Of a stretch of 64,000 nt of DNA, positions 44,627-54,882 are shown one piece after another. The position numbers were made by a program, and so were the translations under genes. The stretch comes from Acidobacteriota bacterium (lineage in GTDB: Bacteria > Acidobacteriota > Thermoanaerobaculia > Gp7-AA8). The stretch's first letter is position 1. Each line of letters begins with the position of its first letter. A model generated the notes under the pieces. That model had not been told where the DNA came from. It saw nothing but the letters and a program-made list of their open reading frames with translations, and did not search any database. The stretch covers positions 310,001 to 374,000 of the forward strand of contig JAFATB010000006.1 of NCBI GenBank assembly GCA_019244185.1, in the 5' to 3' direction.

Positions 44627-47302
44627 ATGCGCGGGTGTGTGAAAGCGGTCCTTCTTCTCCTCGTCCTGCTCCTGGCCGTTCCCGTCTTCCCGCAGTGCAA
44701 CTGGACGCCGCGCTACAGTGGCGCGTTCCGTGAGACCGTCTACGACGTCTCGCCCGACGCGGGGAACAGCGTCTGGATCGCCACCGGCTACGGCGTCGAA
44801 GTGCGCGATGCGGACGGCGTGCTCGCGGCGCGCGCGCTCCCCGGCTCGACGCGCGTCGTGCGCGCCATCGGAAACAACGTCGCGTACGCAGGCAGCGGCG
44901 CGCGGCTGTACGTCCTGCGCCGCAGCGGCAGCGCGATCGACATCGTGCGCACGCTCGACGCCGGCGGCACCGTCAACGATCTCCTCGTAGCGCCGCCGTA
45001 CTTTTTCCTCGCCACCAGCGCGGGACTCTTCCACTACGACTTCTTCGATGCGACGAACCCGCAGCGCGCGCCGTTCACGCTGCCGACGTCGTCGCCGAAC
45101 GTCACCTCGCTCGCCTCCGCGGCGGACAAGCTCTACGCCGCCGACGGCGACAGCACGGTCGAGGTCTTCTCGATCGCCTCGCCCGCGTTCCCGCAGCACG
45201 TGGCAACGCTCGACAGCGTCGCGCGCGCGTCGTCGGTGTACGCGTCGGCGGATGACCTGCTGTTCGTCTCCGACAAGTTCGGGCAGAGCACCGATCTCTT
45301 TCAGTCGAACGTGAAGATCAAGACGTTGACCACCGGCGCGACGTCGGTGGCGCCCGCGGGTCCGGGCGAGTGGTTTCTCGCCGGTCCCGACCGCACGCTC
45401 CGCGCGTTCGATCTCACCGCGCTCGAGCGCATCGCGCAGACGTTCGAGACCACGTTCGCGGCGTCCGGCGGCAACGGCGACAACACCATCCACCGCCTCG
45501 TCCGCTCCGGCGACACGCTCTACGTCGCCGCCGGCGACCTCGGCCTGCTCACGCTCGACGCGTCCGCGCTCACGCATCCGTATCCGCTCGTCAGCTACGC
45601 CACCGGCGCGACCACGTCCGCCATCATCGCCGGCGGCAAGGCGTACTTCACGAACGCCGCGGGAACGATCGCGGAATACGCCATCGACGCGAACGGCATC
45701 GCCCTGACGCCGCAACGCACGTGGACGACCATCGCCGGCGCCACGCTGCAGGATCAGGAGACGGTCAAGTTGTTGACTGCCGCCGGCGCGACCGCGACGC
45801 TCTGGTCGCTCGACGCGCAGACCCCGACCGCCGCGCTCACCGTCGCGTTCCGCACGACCATTCGGTCGGCAGTGCTGCGCGGCAACACGATCGTCGCACT
45901 GCTCACCGACGGCTCGCTCTGGACCGCGACGGACGCGACGCCGCATCTCGTCGACATCGGAGCATCGGTCGCACAGCTCGCGCGCTCCGGCGACGCCATC
46001 GCACTGGCCGTGGTGAAGGACGAGCGCACGACGGACGTCCGCTACTACGCGACCGGCGACTTCACCGCGCCGACGCGCACGTACAACGTCGACGGCGTGG
46101 TCTCCGCGCCGCTCGCGCTCGACGCCACGCGCGCCGCCGTCTTTACCTATCGCATCAACGTCATCGACCTCGGCAGCGGCGCGACCCGCGCGCTCGCCGG
46201 CTCCGACGGCTTCATCCCGCGCGGTCTCGCCTTCGCCGGCAGCGACCTCCTCGTGCTCTCGCCGCAGACGCTCGACGTCTGGACGAACGCGCAGACGCTC
46301 GCGCGCAGCCAGCCGCTGCCCGGCGGCGCAAACGCGTTCGCGGGCGCCGCGCCGATCAGCGTCGTCGCGGGCGCCGCCGGCCCGATCGCCATCCGTCCGC
46401 TCGCGCCGCTGCCGCAGCCGGTCGCGCTGCTGCGCAACCAGTTCCCGACCAACGCCGTCATCGGCGGCAATCGGCTCTACCTCCAATCCGACGACCGCAT
46501 CGACATCTACGCGATCGGGACGTCCGTCGCGCCGGTGTACGTCAGCAGCATCCGCTCGGTCGGCGCGTTCGACATCGCGGCGACGAGCGACCGCTTCTTC
46601 ACGCTCTCCGGCAGCGGCACCGTTACCGCGTACTCGACCTCAGGCGCGCTGCTCGCGCAGACGACCATCGACGAAGGCGCCGACGCGCAGCCGCGCGGCA
46701 TCACCACCGCCGGCAACGCGGTGTGGGTCTCGCTGACGAAAGGCTTTCTCACCGGGCAGTCGCAGAAGAAGACGCTCGTCCTCGATCCGCTCTCGCTCGC
46801 CGTCACCGCGTCGCTGAACGGCGGCACGACCGACGTCGTGACGTCCGGCGCGCGCGCGTACGCGCTCTTCTCGCTGCCGGACGAAGTGCGCGTGCTCGAT
46901 CTCGCCGATCCGCTGCATCCCGCGCAACTCGCGTCCGTGAAAGCGCCGGCGAACGCGCTGTCGGTGTCGTACGCGAACAACAACGTCTACATCCTCGCGG
47001 ATCGCATCTACGCCTTCAGCGAGTCGACGCTCGCCGCGAACGGCACGTTCCTGCAAGCCGTCGCCACGACCGGCGCGCAGCTTCGCATCGACGGCGGCTG
47101 CGCGGCGGTCGTCGGACGCGACGCGGCGGTCGATCTTTACGCCGCGAGCACGTGGACGAGCGCGTCCGCGCCGGAGCTGCCGTCGACGCCGCGCGTGCTC
47201 GCGTCCGCGCCCGGCCGGCTCTACGTGCTCACGGATCACTCGATCGAGGTCTGGACACAGACGTCCACGCCGCCGCCCGAGCGGCGCCACAGCGTGCGCT
47301 GA
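44627..47302 (+). CDS. Large secreted repeat (beta-propeller-like) protein
   Basis: 891 aa; signal peptide; repetitive Ala/Thr/Val-rich blade-like segments; no recognised catalytic motif. Confidence 0.6.
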   Translation: MRGCVKAVLLLLVLLLAVPVFPQCNWTPRYSGAFRETVYDVSPDAGNSVWIATGYGVEVRDADGVLAARALPGSTRVVRAIGNNVAYAGSGARLYVLRRSGSAIDIVRTLDAGGTVNDLLVAPPYFFLATSAGLFHYDFFDATNPQRAPFTLPTSSPNVTSLASAADKLYAADGDSTVEVFSIASPAFPQHVATLDSVARASSVYASADDLLFVSDKFGQSTDLFQSNVKIKTLTTGATSVAPAGPGEWFLAGPDRTLRAFDLTALERIAQTFETTFAASGGNGDNTIHRLVRSGDTLYVAAGDLGLLTLDASALTHPYPLVSYATGATTSAIIAGGKAYFTNAAGTIAEYAIDANGIALTPQRTWTTIAGATLQDQETVKLLTAAGATATLWSLDAQTPTAALTVAFRTTIRSAVLRGNTIVALLTDGSLWTATDATPHLVDIGASVAQLARSGDAIALAVVKDERTTDVRYYATGDFTAPTRTYNVDGVVSAPLALDATRAAVFTYRINVIDLGSGATRALAGSDGFIPRGLAFAGSDLLVLSPQTLDVWTNAQTLARSQPLPGGANAFAGAAPISVVAGAAGPIAIRPLAPLPQPVALLRNQFPTNAVIGGNRLYLQSDDRIDIYAIGTSVAPVYVSSIRSVGAFDIAATSDRFFTLSGSGTVTAYSTSGALLAQTTIDEGADAQPRGITTAGNAVWVSLTKGFLTGQSQKKTLVLDPLSLAVTASLNGGTTDVVTSGARAYALFSLPDEVRVLDLADPLHPAQLASVKAPANALSVSYANNNVYILADRIYAFSESTLAANGTFLQAVATTGAQLRIDGGCAAVVGRDAAVDLYAASTWTSASAPELPSTPRVLASAPGRLYVLTDHSIEVWTQTSTPPPERRHSVR

Positions 47303-48060
47303 TGCCGAAGGTCGCGCTCACGTCCGACGAACACGCGTGGCGCATCACGCTCGACGCGCCGCCGCTGCACATTCTCGACATCGCGCTGCTCGAAGAGCTG
47401 CGCGACGCGCTCGCGCGCGTGACGCCCGATCGCCACGCGCTCGTCATCGCCGCCTCCGGCGACCGCGCCTTTTCCGCCGGCGCATCCGTGCAGGACCACC
47501 TCGGCGATCGCGTCGCGACGATGCTGCGCGTCTTTCACGACTGCTTCCGCGCGCTCGCGCGTCTCGACCTCGTCACCGTCGCGCTCGTGCGCGGCGCCGC
47601 GCTCGGCGGCGGCTGCGAGCTCGCCCTCGCGTGCGACTTCGTGCTCGCCTCCGACCGCGCGCGCTTCGGCCAGCCCGAGATCGCCCTCGGCGTCTTCCCG
47701 CCCGTCGCCGCCTACCAGCTCTCGCGCCAGCTCCCGCCGCGCAAGGGTCTCGAGCTGCTGCTCACGGGCGATGCAATCGACGCCGCGCGCGCGGAACAGC
47801 TCGGCCTCGTCAATGTTGTCTTCACCGACGCGGAGTTCGACGCGCACGCAAACGCGTGGCTCGAACGCCTCTATCGGCACAGCGCGTCGTCGGTGCGTTT
47901 GGCGAAGAAAGCGTTCCGCCTCGCGCAGGCGGACGAGTTCGAAGCGCGGCTCGCCGCGACGGAGCGTCTCTATCTCGACGAGCTCGCGCGGACGCACGAT
48001 GCGAATGAGGGATTGAACGCGTTTCTCGAGAAACGAAGCGCGCGCTGGGAGGGGCGCTAG
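47302..48060 (+). CDS. Enoyl-CoA hydratase/isomerase (crotonase) family protein
   Basis: SGDRAFSAGASVQDHL; VRGAALGGGCELALACDFVLAS; RFGQPEIALGVFPP; TGATG-type overlap with previous gene. Confidence 0.9.
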   Translation: MPKVALTSDEHAWRITLDAPPLHILDIALLEELRDALARVTPDRHALVIAASGDRAFSAGASVQDHLGDRVATMLRVFHDCFRALARLDLVTVALVRGAALGGGCELALACDFVLASDRARFGQPEIALGVFPPVAAYQLSRQLPPRKGLELLLTGDAIDAARAEQLGLVNVVFTDAEFDAHANAWLERLYRHSASSVRLAKKAFRLAQADEFEARLAATERLYLDELARTHDANEGLNAFLEKRSARWEGR

Positions 48061-48447
48061 TTACTGTTGTTCGAACGCGATGGTCGTGTTCGCGTCGACT
48101 TTCACCATGATCTTCTTCGACGGCACGATCGCCGTCGCGAACCACGCGATGAGCACCACGCCCGAGCTCTTGCCGTCACAGCCGACGGGCATCGGGCGCA
48201 CGACCTTCAGATCGCCGAACTGCTTCGCGATCGTCTTGCCGTGGTCATCGACCCACTCCAGCGGCGGCGCCTGCCGCTTGCCGATCGTGTCGGCGAGCAG
48301 CTGTGCTTCCTGAAACGTGAGCCTGCCGGTCAGCAGCGTCACGACCTGAATGTGGCGCTCGGTGCGGCTGACGAAACGATTGACGCACGCGGCCGGGAGC
48401 GACTGCGCGAACAGACAGAGAGCGAGCAAGAAAGCGGCGATTTTCAT
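48061..48447 (-). CDS. Hypothetical secreted protein
   Basis: 128 aa ORF with signal peptide MKIAAFLLALCLFAQSLPAAC. Confidence 0.55.
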   Translation of the reverse strand: MKIAAFLLALCLFAQSLPAACVNRFVSRTERHIQVVTLLTGRLTFQEAQLLADTIGKRQAPPLEWVDDHGKTIAKQFGDLKVVRPMPVGCDGKSSGVVLIAWFATAIVPSKKIMVKVDANTTIAFEQQ

Positions 48448-49196
48448 GTTCCTGGCAACCGAAGCGGACGTAACGGTTGGCGCCATTGTGCCTCGTTCCC
48501 GGCGAAAGGCCAAACGAAGCCCGTGCGCGCGTACGCCGCCGCGAGCGCGCCGATCGTGAGGAGCAACAGCACGACCAGCGGCGCGACCGCCTCGCGCAGT
48601 TCGACGCGTGTCAGCTGCTCGAAGCGCGATTTCACCGGCGCGAGCGCCGCAACGAACGCAATCACGGCCAATGTCGCCGCCGGCCAAAACGTCGCCCACG
48701 CGCGCAGCGCGAAGCCCAGACCGGCGAACGCGATCGCGCACGGCACGACGCGCAGCAGCCAGAGCTCGACGCGCGTCAGCAGCCGCACGTCGTAGACATT
48801 CGCGAGCATCGCCAGCGCGCGCCGCTCGAACGCGAACGCCGAGGCCGCGCCGAGAAACGCGACGACCAGCGCGACCGCCGACGCATCGCTCGCCGCGTAA
48901 CGCACGCACGGCACGATCGCCAGCGTCTCCGCCAGCACGAACGCCCAATGCCGCGCCGCCAGCGCAGGATGCGACGGCCACAGATGCGCCACCGCCTGCG
49001 CGAGCACGAGCGCGATCAACGCCGCGGTCACCGGCGCCGCGAAGCGCGCCAGCGCCGTCACGATCGACGTCGCGATGAAGAACTGCGCAAACGCGACGAC
49101 CGCCAGCCGCCACGCGGCGGGACGCGGCCGGGAGTCGAACGCGTGAGAGTCGTACACGCGCGCCGAAGTCTGCACGCAACTCTGCGCGGCGCGCAA
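48444..49196 (-). CDS. Hypothetical integral membrane protein
   Basis: 250 aa with several hydrophobic segments; overlaps next gene by 4 bp. Confidence 0.55.
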   Translation of the reverse strand: MRAAQSCVQTSARVYDSHAFDSRPRPAAWRLAVVAFAQFFIATSIVTALARFAAPVTAALIALVLAQAVAHLWPSHPALAARHWAFVLAETLAIVPCVRYAASDASAVALVVAFLGAASAFAFERRALAMLANVYDVRLLTRVELWLLRVVPCAIAFAGLGFALRAWATFWPAATLAVIAFVAALAPVKSRFEQLTRVELREAVAPLVVLLLLTIGALAAAYARTGFVWPFAGNEAQWRQPLRPLRLPGT

Positions 49197-49245
49197 CGTA
49201 CATCACTCTGGGTGCGGCCGGGCGCGCGAGGCGCCGTGTGTCATC

Positions 49246-51222
49246 ATGACCGAGATGGAGCGACTTCCGGGCGCGCAGCCTCCGGAACCGAAACGGCGCG
49301 GCGTTTCGCCGGCGTTCGTGGTGTGGCTGATCGGCATCGGCGCGATCGTCCTCATCAACTACATCCAGTCGCTCGCCGAGCGCTTTCACCGCTCCGTCCC
49401 CAACCTCGGCGTCCTCGAATTTTTCGCCTGGCTACTCGTCTGCTGCCTCACGCTCTACGGCCTCGCCCTCTTCACGCGCTGGTTCCTGCGCAAGCTCTTC
49501 TGGACCGTCGGCCGCCGCCTCTTCCTCAGCTACGTCATGATCGGCGTGCTGCCGTTCTTCCTCTTCGCCGTGCTGCTCGCCGCGATCCTCTACGTCATCG
49601 CCGGCGTCGCCAGCCAGCAGGCGTTCAAAGCCGAACGCCAGTCTTCCCTCGGCCAGCTCGAAGCGCTCAACGCCGACTACGCGCTGCAAGGCAAGCGGCC
49701 GCGCCTCGACGGCATCGAGATCTACGACACCGCCGACGGCTCCGCGAAGAAGCTTCCCGAATGGCTGCACGAGACGACGTACAGCGGCTTCGCGCTGCGC
49801 GCCGGCGTGCCGCTGCTCGTCTCTTCGCGCCAGTATCCGAACGGCCGCACGGTCGTCCTCGCGCTGCCGATGAACGAGCAGTGGGAGCGCGCGCTCGAGG
49901 AACGCGGCGGCATGGTCGTGTCGACGCGGCTCGCCTCGCAGGAAGGCCAAGGCTTCAACATCAGCGAAGGCGACTTCGGCGATTTCACGCGGCGCGGCGT
50001 CGGCTGGCGGCGCATCTTCTTCTACGACATCACCGAGCGCGGCGGCCTCATCGACTGGGAGAGCGGCGAGGCGAATCCGGAGAAACGCCTCTTCACCGCG
50101 ATCTCCAATCCGACCTCGAACCTCGTGCAGTTCTACTTCGGCGGCGCCACGAACTCGAAGATCATGCGCGCGATCTTCGGCATCATCCTCGGCCTCGCCA
50201 CGACGCTGATGCTCGCGTATCTCATCGCCACCGCCTTCGCCGCGGTGCTGATCTTCTCCATCTCCCGCGCCGTGAACCGCATCGAGAAAGGCACGCGTGC
50301 CGTCGAGCGCGGCGACTTCTCGTACCGCATCCGCATGAAGCGCCACAACCAGCTCGGCGCGATGGCACAGTCGTTCGACCGCATGACCGAGTCGATCGCC
50401 AGCCTCCTCGCCAGCGTGACCGAGAAGGAGCGTCTGCAGAGCGAGATCGAGATCGCGGCGTCGATCCAGCGCAACCTCCTGCCGAAGGAAGGGCCGCAGT
50501 TCCGCGGTGTGTCGTTCTCCGCGCACTTCGAGCCGACGGCGTCGATCGGCGGCGATTACTACGACGTCTTCAACATCGACAAGACGCGCCTCGCCGTCGC
50601 CATCGGCGACGTCTCCGGCCACGGCCTCTCCACCGGTCTCGTGATGGCCATGGTGAAAGCGGCGATCACGACGCTGGTCGAGGAAGGCGCCGACGAGGCG
50701 TCGCTCTTCCAGCGCCTCAACGAGCTCGTGTTCCGCTCGACTGAGCGCCGCGCGTTCATGACCCTCGCGTTCACGATCTTCGATCTCGAGCGCGGCACAA
50801 TCCGCCACACCAACGCCGGTCACCTCTATCCGTATCTCGTCCGGCGCGGCGTCGACACGCCGATCTCCATCGAGTCGCCGTCGCTCCCCCTGGGCGTGCG
50901 CAGCACGATGGCCGCGCAGACCGCGGAAGTCGATCTCAAGGAAGGCGACGCGATCGTCTATCTCTCCGACGGCATCGTCGAGGCGCAGGACGAGAACGGC
51001 GATCCCCTCGGCTTCGAACAGCTCGAACGCCTCCTCGCCGCGAACAGCGACCGCTCGCCGTCCGACCTCCGCGACGCGATCCTCGACGCCGTCGCACGCC
51101 ACTCCGGCACGCGCGCCGCCGACGACGACCGCACGGTGATGGTCATCCGCTTCGACAACCTCAAGTCCGCCGCGCCCGACGCGTCGGCGCTTGCGGTGAA
51201 CGGGGCCGCGCTCGTAACGTAG
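49246..51222 (+). CDS. HAMP-domain SpoIIE/RsbU-type PP2C phosphatase
   Basis: TM segments; HAMP-like region before EIEIAASIQRNLLPKEGP; GGDYYDVFNIDKTRLAVAIGDVSGHGLSTGLVMAM; DDRTVMVIRF. Confidence 0.92.
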   Translation: MTEMERLPGAQPPEPKRRGVSPAFVVWLIGIGAIVLINYIQSLAERFHRSVPNLGVLEFFAWLLVCCLTLYGLALFTRWFLRKLFWTVGRRLFLSYVMIGVLPFFLFAVLLAAILYVIAGVASQQAFKAERQSSLGQLEALNADYALQGKRPRLDGIEIYDTADGSAKKLPEWLHETTYSGFALRAGVPLLVSSRQYPNGRTVVLALPMNEQWERALEERGGMVVSTRLASQEGQGFNISEGDFGDFTRRGVGWRRIFFYDITERGGLIDWESGEANPEKRLFTAISNPTSNLVQFYFGGATNSKIMRAIFGIILGLATTLMLAYLIATAFAAVLIFSISRAVNRIEKGTRAVERGDFSYRIRMKRHNQLGAMAQSFDRMTESIASLLASVTEKERLQSEIEIAASIQRNLLPKEGPQFRGVSFSAHFEPTASIGGDYYDVFNIDKTRLAVAIGDVSGHGLSTGLVMAMVKAAITTLVEEGADEASLFQRLNELVFRSTERRAFMTLAFTIFDLERGTIRHTNAGHLYPYLVRRGVDTPISIESPSLPLGVRSTMAAQTAEVDLKEGDAIVYLSDGIVEAQDENGDPLGFEQLERLLAANSDRSPSDLRDAILDAVARHSGTRAADDDRTVMVIRFDNLKSAAPDASALAVNGAALVT

Positions 51223-51226
51223 CGGC

Positions 51227-52072
51227 ATGCCTTCACAACCGATACGCAACGTCTCCGACACCGCGCTGTGGGCGGCGGTCTACCGCGCCCGCGAGACCGA
51301 GCGTCCCGACGCGCTGTTCCGCGATCCGCTCGCGCGCAAGCTCGCCGGCGCGCGCGGTCACGACATCAGCGGCCTGCTGCCCGCCAAACATCAGAACGAC
51401 TGGGCGTGGATCACCCGCACGGTGCTGTTCGACCGCTTTCTGCTCGAACAGATCGCATCCGGCGCGGACATGGTCGTCAATCTCGCCGCGGGACTCGACG
51501 CGCGTCCGTATCGCATGCAGCTGCCGCCGAATCTGCACTGGATCGAAGCCGATCTGCCGCCGCTCATCGCGTACAAAGAGGAGCTGCTGCGCGACGAGAC
51601 GCCGAACTGCCGCCTGGAGCGCGTCCCCGTCGATCTCTCCGACCGCAACGCGCGCAAGCCGCTCTTCGAACGCATCGCGGCCGAGTCGAAACGCGCGGTC
51701 GTGCTCACCGAAGGTCTCGTGATCTACCTGACGCGCGAAGGCGTCGGCGAGCTCGCGGACGATCTCGCGGCCATTCCTTCGATGCGCGCGTGGATCGTCG
51801 ACGTGGTGTCGCCCGGCCTGCGCGAGATGCTGATGAAGCAGATCGGCAAGGAGCTGAGCGCCGCCGACGCGCCGCTGCTCTTCTCTCCCGAAGAAGGGTG
51901 GACGTTCTTCGAGAAACACGGCTGGCGCGCGGCCAAGGTGCAGTCGGTCCTGCACGCGGCCGCGGAGCTCAAGCGCCTGAAGCTGCTGTTCCGCTTCTTC
52001 GCGATGTTTCCGCCGCCGAAGCCGCCGCTGGGGAAGCAGCCTTCTTCGGCGATTGTCGTGTTGGAACGATGA
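51227..52072 (+). CDS. Class I SAM-dependent methyltransferase (PPM1/LCMT-like)
   Basis: MVVNLAAGLDARPYRMQLPPNLHWIEADLPPLIAYKEELL; VLTEGLVIYL. Confidence 0.85.
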   Translation: MPSQPIRNVSDTALWAAVYRARETERPDALFRDPLARKLAGARGHDISGLLPAKHQNDWAWITRTVLFDRFLLEQIASGADMVVNLAAGLDARPYRMQLPPNLHWIEADLPPLIAYKEELLRDETPNCRLERVPVDLSDRNARKPLFERIAAESKRAVVLTEGLVIYLTREGVGELADDLAAIPSMRAWIVDVVSPGLREMLMKQIGKELSAADAPLLFSPEEGWTFFEKHGWRAAKVQSVLHAAAELKRLKLLFRFFAMFPPPKPPLGKQPSSAIVVLER

Positions 52073-52143
52073 GGCCTCCGGCGGGCCGGCGCGGCCGGCG
52101 GCGCTTAGGGCCTAGCCTATCCGCACGTGGGGTGCAGCTCGAG

Positions 52144-52884
52144 TTAGCGTAGGGCGGCGGTTGCGGAGGACGCGGGGGGATTCGGCGGCTCGGTGGCTTT
52201 GCGGATGTGCTTGGCGATGCGGTTGATGTAGTTGACCGTCTCGCGGAACGGCGGGACGCCGTTGTACTTCCAGATGTTGCCCTCGCCGGCGTTGTACGCG
52301 GCGACGGCGAGGTCGGCGTTGCCGTCGAAGGTCTTGAGCAGCCACCGCAGGTAGCGGACGCCGGCGTAGATGTTCTCCGCGGGATCGAACGCGTTCGTGA
52401 CGCCGAAACGCTCCGCGGTCGCGGGCATCAGCTGCATGAGGCCGCGCGCGCCTTTGTGCGACAGCGTGCGCGGGTCGTAGTCGGATTCCGCTTTGATGAC
52501 GGCGGATACGAGCGCGGCGTCGACGTCGAAATGCCGCGCCGCCTCGATGATGAGGTCGTTGTACTTTGACTTGAAGAGCGGCTTGCTGTTCTCGTCGAAA
52601 CGCCACGAGCGCCTCGGGAACACGCCTTCTTCGACGATCTTTTTCACTTCTTCGACGACCTCGACCGTGGTGATCTCGTCGTCCACGATCCGCTCGATGC
52701 GCGTCAGCGGCATCGACAGCTTTCCGCCGCCGTTCAGCGTCAGATGGATCGTTTCCTCTTCCACCGTGTAGTCGTCGATCTTCATCGAGCGGCCGTCCGC
52801 GAAGAGCGCAATGCTCGCGCTCGCCGTGTTCGCGGCGAGCAGCAGGACTGCGGTGGTGATGAAGGTTTTCATGGACGCGGTCAT
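52144..52884 (-). CDS. Lytic transglycosylase (SLT domain)
   Basis: VSAVIKAESDYDPRTLSHKGARGLMQLMPATAERFGV...AVAAYNAGEGNIWKY. Confidence 0.93.
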   Translation of the reverse strand: MTASMKTFITTAVLLLAANTASASIALFADGRSMKIDDYTVEEETIHLTLNGGGKLSMPLTRIERIVDDEITTVEVVEEVKKIVEEGVFPRRSWRFDENSKPLFKSKYNDLIIEAARHFDVDAALVSAVIKAESDYDPRTLSHKGARGLMQLMPATAERFGVTNAFDPAENIYAGVRYLRWLLKTFDGNADLAVAAYNAGEGNIWKYNGVPPFRETVNYINRIAKHIRKATEPPNPPASSATAALR

Positions 52885-52938
52885 AACGGTAGACGCGCGT
52901 CGATTATGCCGGGTTTCGCCCGCTCACGCGCGCGGCCC

Positions 52939-53871
52939 TTACGCGCGCGGGTGAAACGACTCGTACATCCGCTGCAGCCGCGCTCGCGAGACGTGCGTGT
53001 AGATCTGCGTCGTCGAGATGTCGGCGTGTCCGAGCATCATCTGCACCGACCGCAGGTCCGCGCCGTTTTCCAGCAGATGCGTCGCGAACGAATGCCGCAG
53101 CACGTGCGGCGAGATGTGCGTCCGGATGTCCGCCTCGCGCGCGTAGCGGACGATCTTCATCCAGAAGGACTGCCGCGTCATCGGCCGCCCGCGTCGCGAA
53201 AGAAAGAGGTGCGGATCGGCGTACTTGTCGAGCTCCGGACGTCCTTTTTCGAGGTACTCCACCATGACCGCTTTGGCCGTGTCGCCGAACGGCACGATGC
53301 GCTCCTTCGAGCCTTTGCCCATCGTGCGCACGAAGCCGGCGTCGAACACGACCTCGTCGATGCGCACTTTGATGAGCTCACTGACGCGCAGCCCCGTCGC
53401 GTACAGCAGCTCGAGCATCGCCGCGTCGCGCAAACCGTCAGGAGTCGTGCGATCGGGCGCGGCGAGCAGCGCCTCCACTTCCGACGGCTGCAGCGACTTC
53501 GGCAGCGTCGACCACAGCTTCGGGTTCTCGAGGTTCTCCGTCGGATCGACTTTCAGATGGCGCTCCGCGACCAGAAAGCGGAACAGTCCACGGATCGCCG
53601 CGAGCGCGCGCGCGACCGAACGCGCGGAGATGCCCGCGGCGCGCAGCGACTGGAAGTACTTGACGATGTGAATGCGCTCGATCGTCTCGACGTCGAGCCG
53701 CTGCTCGTTGAGCCAGTGGCCGAAGTGCCGCAGGTCGATCGCATACGACGCGAGCGAATTGCGCGCGAGACCTTTCTCGACCGACAGGTAGTCGAGATAG
53801 ATCGGCAGCCAGGTCAGAAAATACGGGCCGGTCTCGCGTTTGTCGGGATCAATTGCCCGCGGCTTGCGCAT
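52939..53871 (-). CDS. xerD: Tyrosine recombinase XerD-type
   Basis: LLYATGLRVSELIKV; HVLRHSFATHLLENGADLRSVQMMLGHADISTTQIYTHVSRARLQRMYESFHPRA. Confidence 0.93.
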   Translation of the reverse strand: MRKPRAIDPDKRETGPYFLTWLPIYLDYLSVEKGLARNSLASYAIDLRHFGHWLNEQRLDVETIERIHIVKYFQSLRAAGISARSVARALAAIRGLFRFLVAERHLKVDPTENLENPKLWSTLPKSLQPSEVEALLAAPDRTTPDGLRDAAMLELLYATGLRVSELIKVRIDEVVFDAGFVRTMGKGSKERIVPFGDTAKAVMVEYLEKGRPELDKYADPHLFLSRRGRPMTRQSFWMKIVRYAREADIRTHISPHVLRHSFATHLLENGADLRSVQMMLGHADISTTQIYTHVSRARLQRMYESFHPRA

Positions 53872-54727
53872 GTTCGTGAGCGACGAGATCGGCCATGTAC
53901 GAGCTCCGCACGAACGGGCCGGAGAACACCGCGCGGAAGCCGAGCTCCTCGCCGATCTCACGGTACTCCTCGAACACCGCCGGATGCACGTATTCGACGA
54001 CGTCGAGCTTCTCGCGCTTCGGCTGCAGGTACTGGCCGATCGTCACGATCTCGACGTGCGACTCGCGCAGGCGCTGCAGCGCTTCCACGACTTCGTCGCG
54101 CCGCTCGCCGAGTCCGAGCATGAGCCCCGACTTCGTCGCGATCGTCGGATCGATCGCCTTCGCCTCGCGCAACACCGCGAGCGAGCGCTCGAAGCGCGAG
54201 CCGGGCCGCACGTAGTCGTAGAGCCGCGGCACGGTCTCGACGTTGTGGTTGAAGTAATCGGGCCGCGCCTCGACGACGATGCGCACCGCGTCGAGATTGC
54301 CGCGGAAATCCGAGGTCAGCACTTCGACCGCCGCGTGCGGCAAGAGCGCGCGCAACTCGTGAATCGTTTCCGCGAACTGCTGCGCGCCGCCGTCGTCGAG
54401 ATCGTCGCGCGTCACCGACGTCACGACGACGTGCTTCAGGCCCAGGCGTCGCGCCGTCTCCGCGACCGCGCGCGGCTCGGCCGGCGACGGCGGCGCGTAC
54501 GGGCGTCCCGTCGTCACATTGCAGAAGCCGCACGAGCGCGTGCAGATGTCGCCGAGGATCATGAAGGTGGCCGTGCCGCGCGAGAAACACTCCGTGCGGT
54601 TGGGGCACGCGAGCGACTCGCACACCGAGTGCAGATCGCGCTCGCGCAGCATCGTCTTGACCTCGCGCAGCGAGGCGAGGTTCAGCTTTTTCTCACGGAT
54701 CCAGGGAGGCAAGCGTTGGGAGGACAT
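53849..54727 (-). CDS. lipA: Lipoyl synthase
   Basis: CESLACPNRTECFSRGTATFMILGDICTRSCGFCNVTTGRP; radical SAM CxxxCxxC. Confidence 0.96.
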   Translation of the reverse strand: MSSQRLPPWIREKKLNLASLREVKTMLRERDLHSVCESLACPNRTECFSRGTATFMILGDICTRSCGFCNVTTGRPYAPPSPAEPRAVAETARRLGLKHVVVTSVTRDDLDDGGAQQFAETIHELRALLPHAAVEVLTSDFRGNLDAVRIVVEARPDYFNHNVETVPRLYDYVRPGSRFERSLAVLREAKAIDPTIATKSGLMLGLGERRDEVVEALQRLRESHVEIVTIGQYLQPKREKLDVVEYVHPAVFEEYREIGEELGFRAVFSGPFVRSSYMADLVAHEHAQAAGN

Positions 54728-54742
54728 GGTCGATTCAAAGCC

Positions 54743-54828
54743 GAACGAAGAATTTCGAATGAAGAATGCAGAAAGCGCGTCCGGCGCTCTTCATTCTAAA
54801 TTCTTCATTCGAAATTCTTCATTCTTTC
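54743..54828. repeat. Heptamer-based inverted repeat, copy 5 (divergent variant)
   Basis: Right arm reverse complement GAATGAA-GAATTTC-GAATGAA-GAATTTA-GAATGAA; partial inverted left arm. Confidence 0.8.
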
Positions 54829-54835
54829 AAACGAA

Positions 54836-54857
54836 AACGCCGCCTTGCGGCGGCGTT
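54836..54857 (-). terminator. Hairpin downstream of carD
   Basis: AACGCCGCC-TTGC-GGCGGCGTT; minus strand continues into TTCG then T-rich. Confidence 0.65.
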
Positions 54858-54882
54858 CGAAGCAGCGTCTCTCGATCGTGCG

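Noticed and set aside
45370-47301. Out-of-frame portion of the 45370-48060 ORF
   Set aside because: Arg/His-rich shadow frame of the 44627-47302 gene; only the crotonase part from 47302 is real.
52939-53871. Tyrosine recombinase as evidence of an integrated element
   Set aside because: Sequence is XerD-type, next to lipA in a housekeeping context with no att-like repeats or phage genes.
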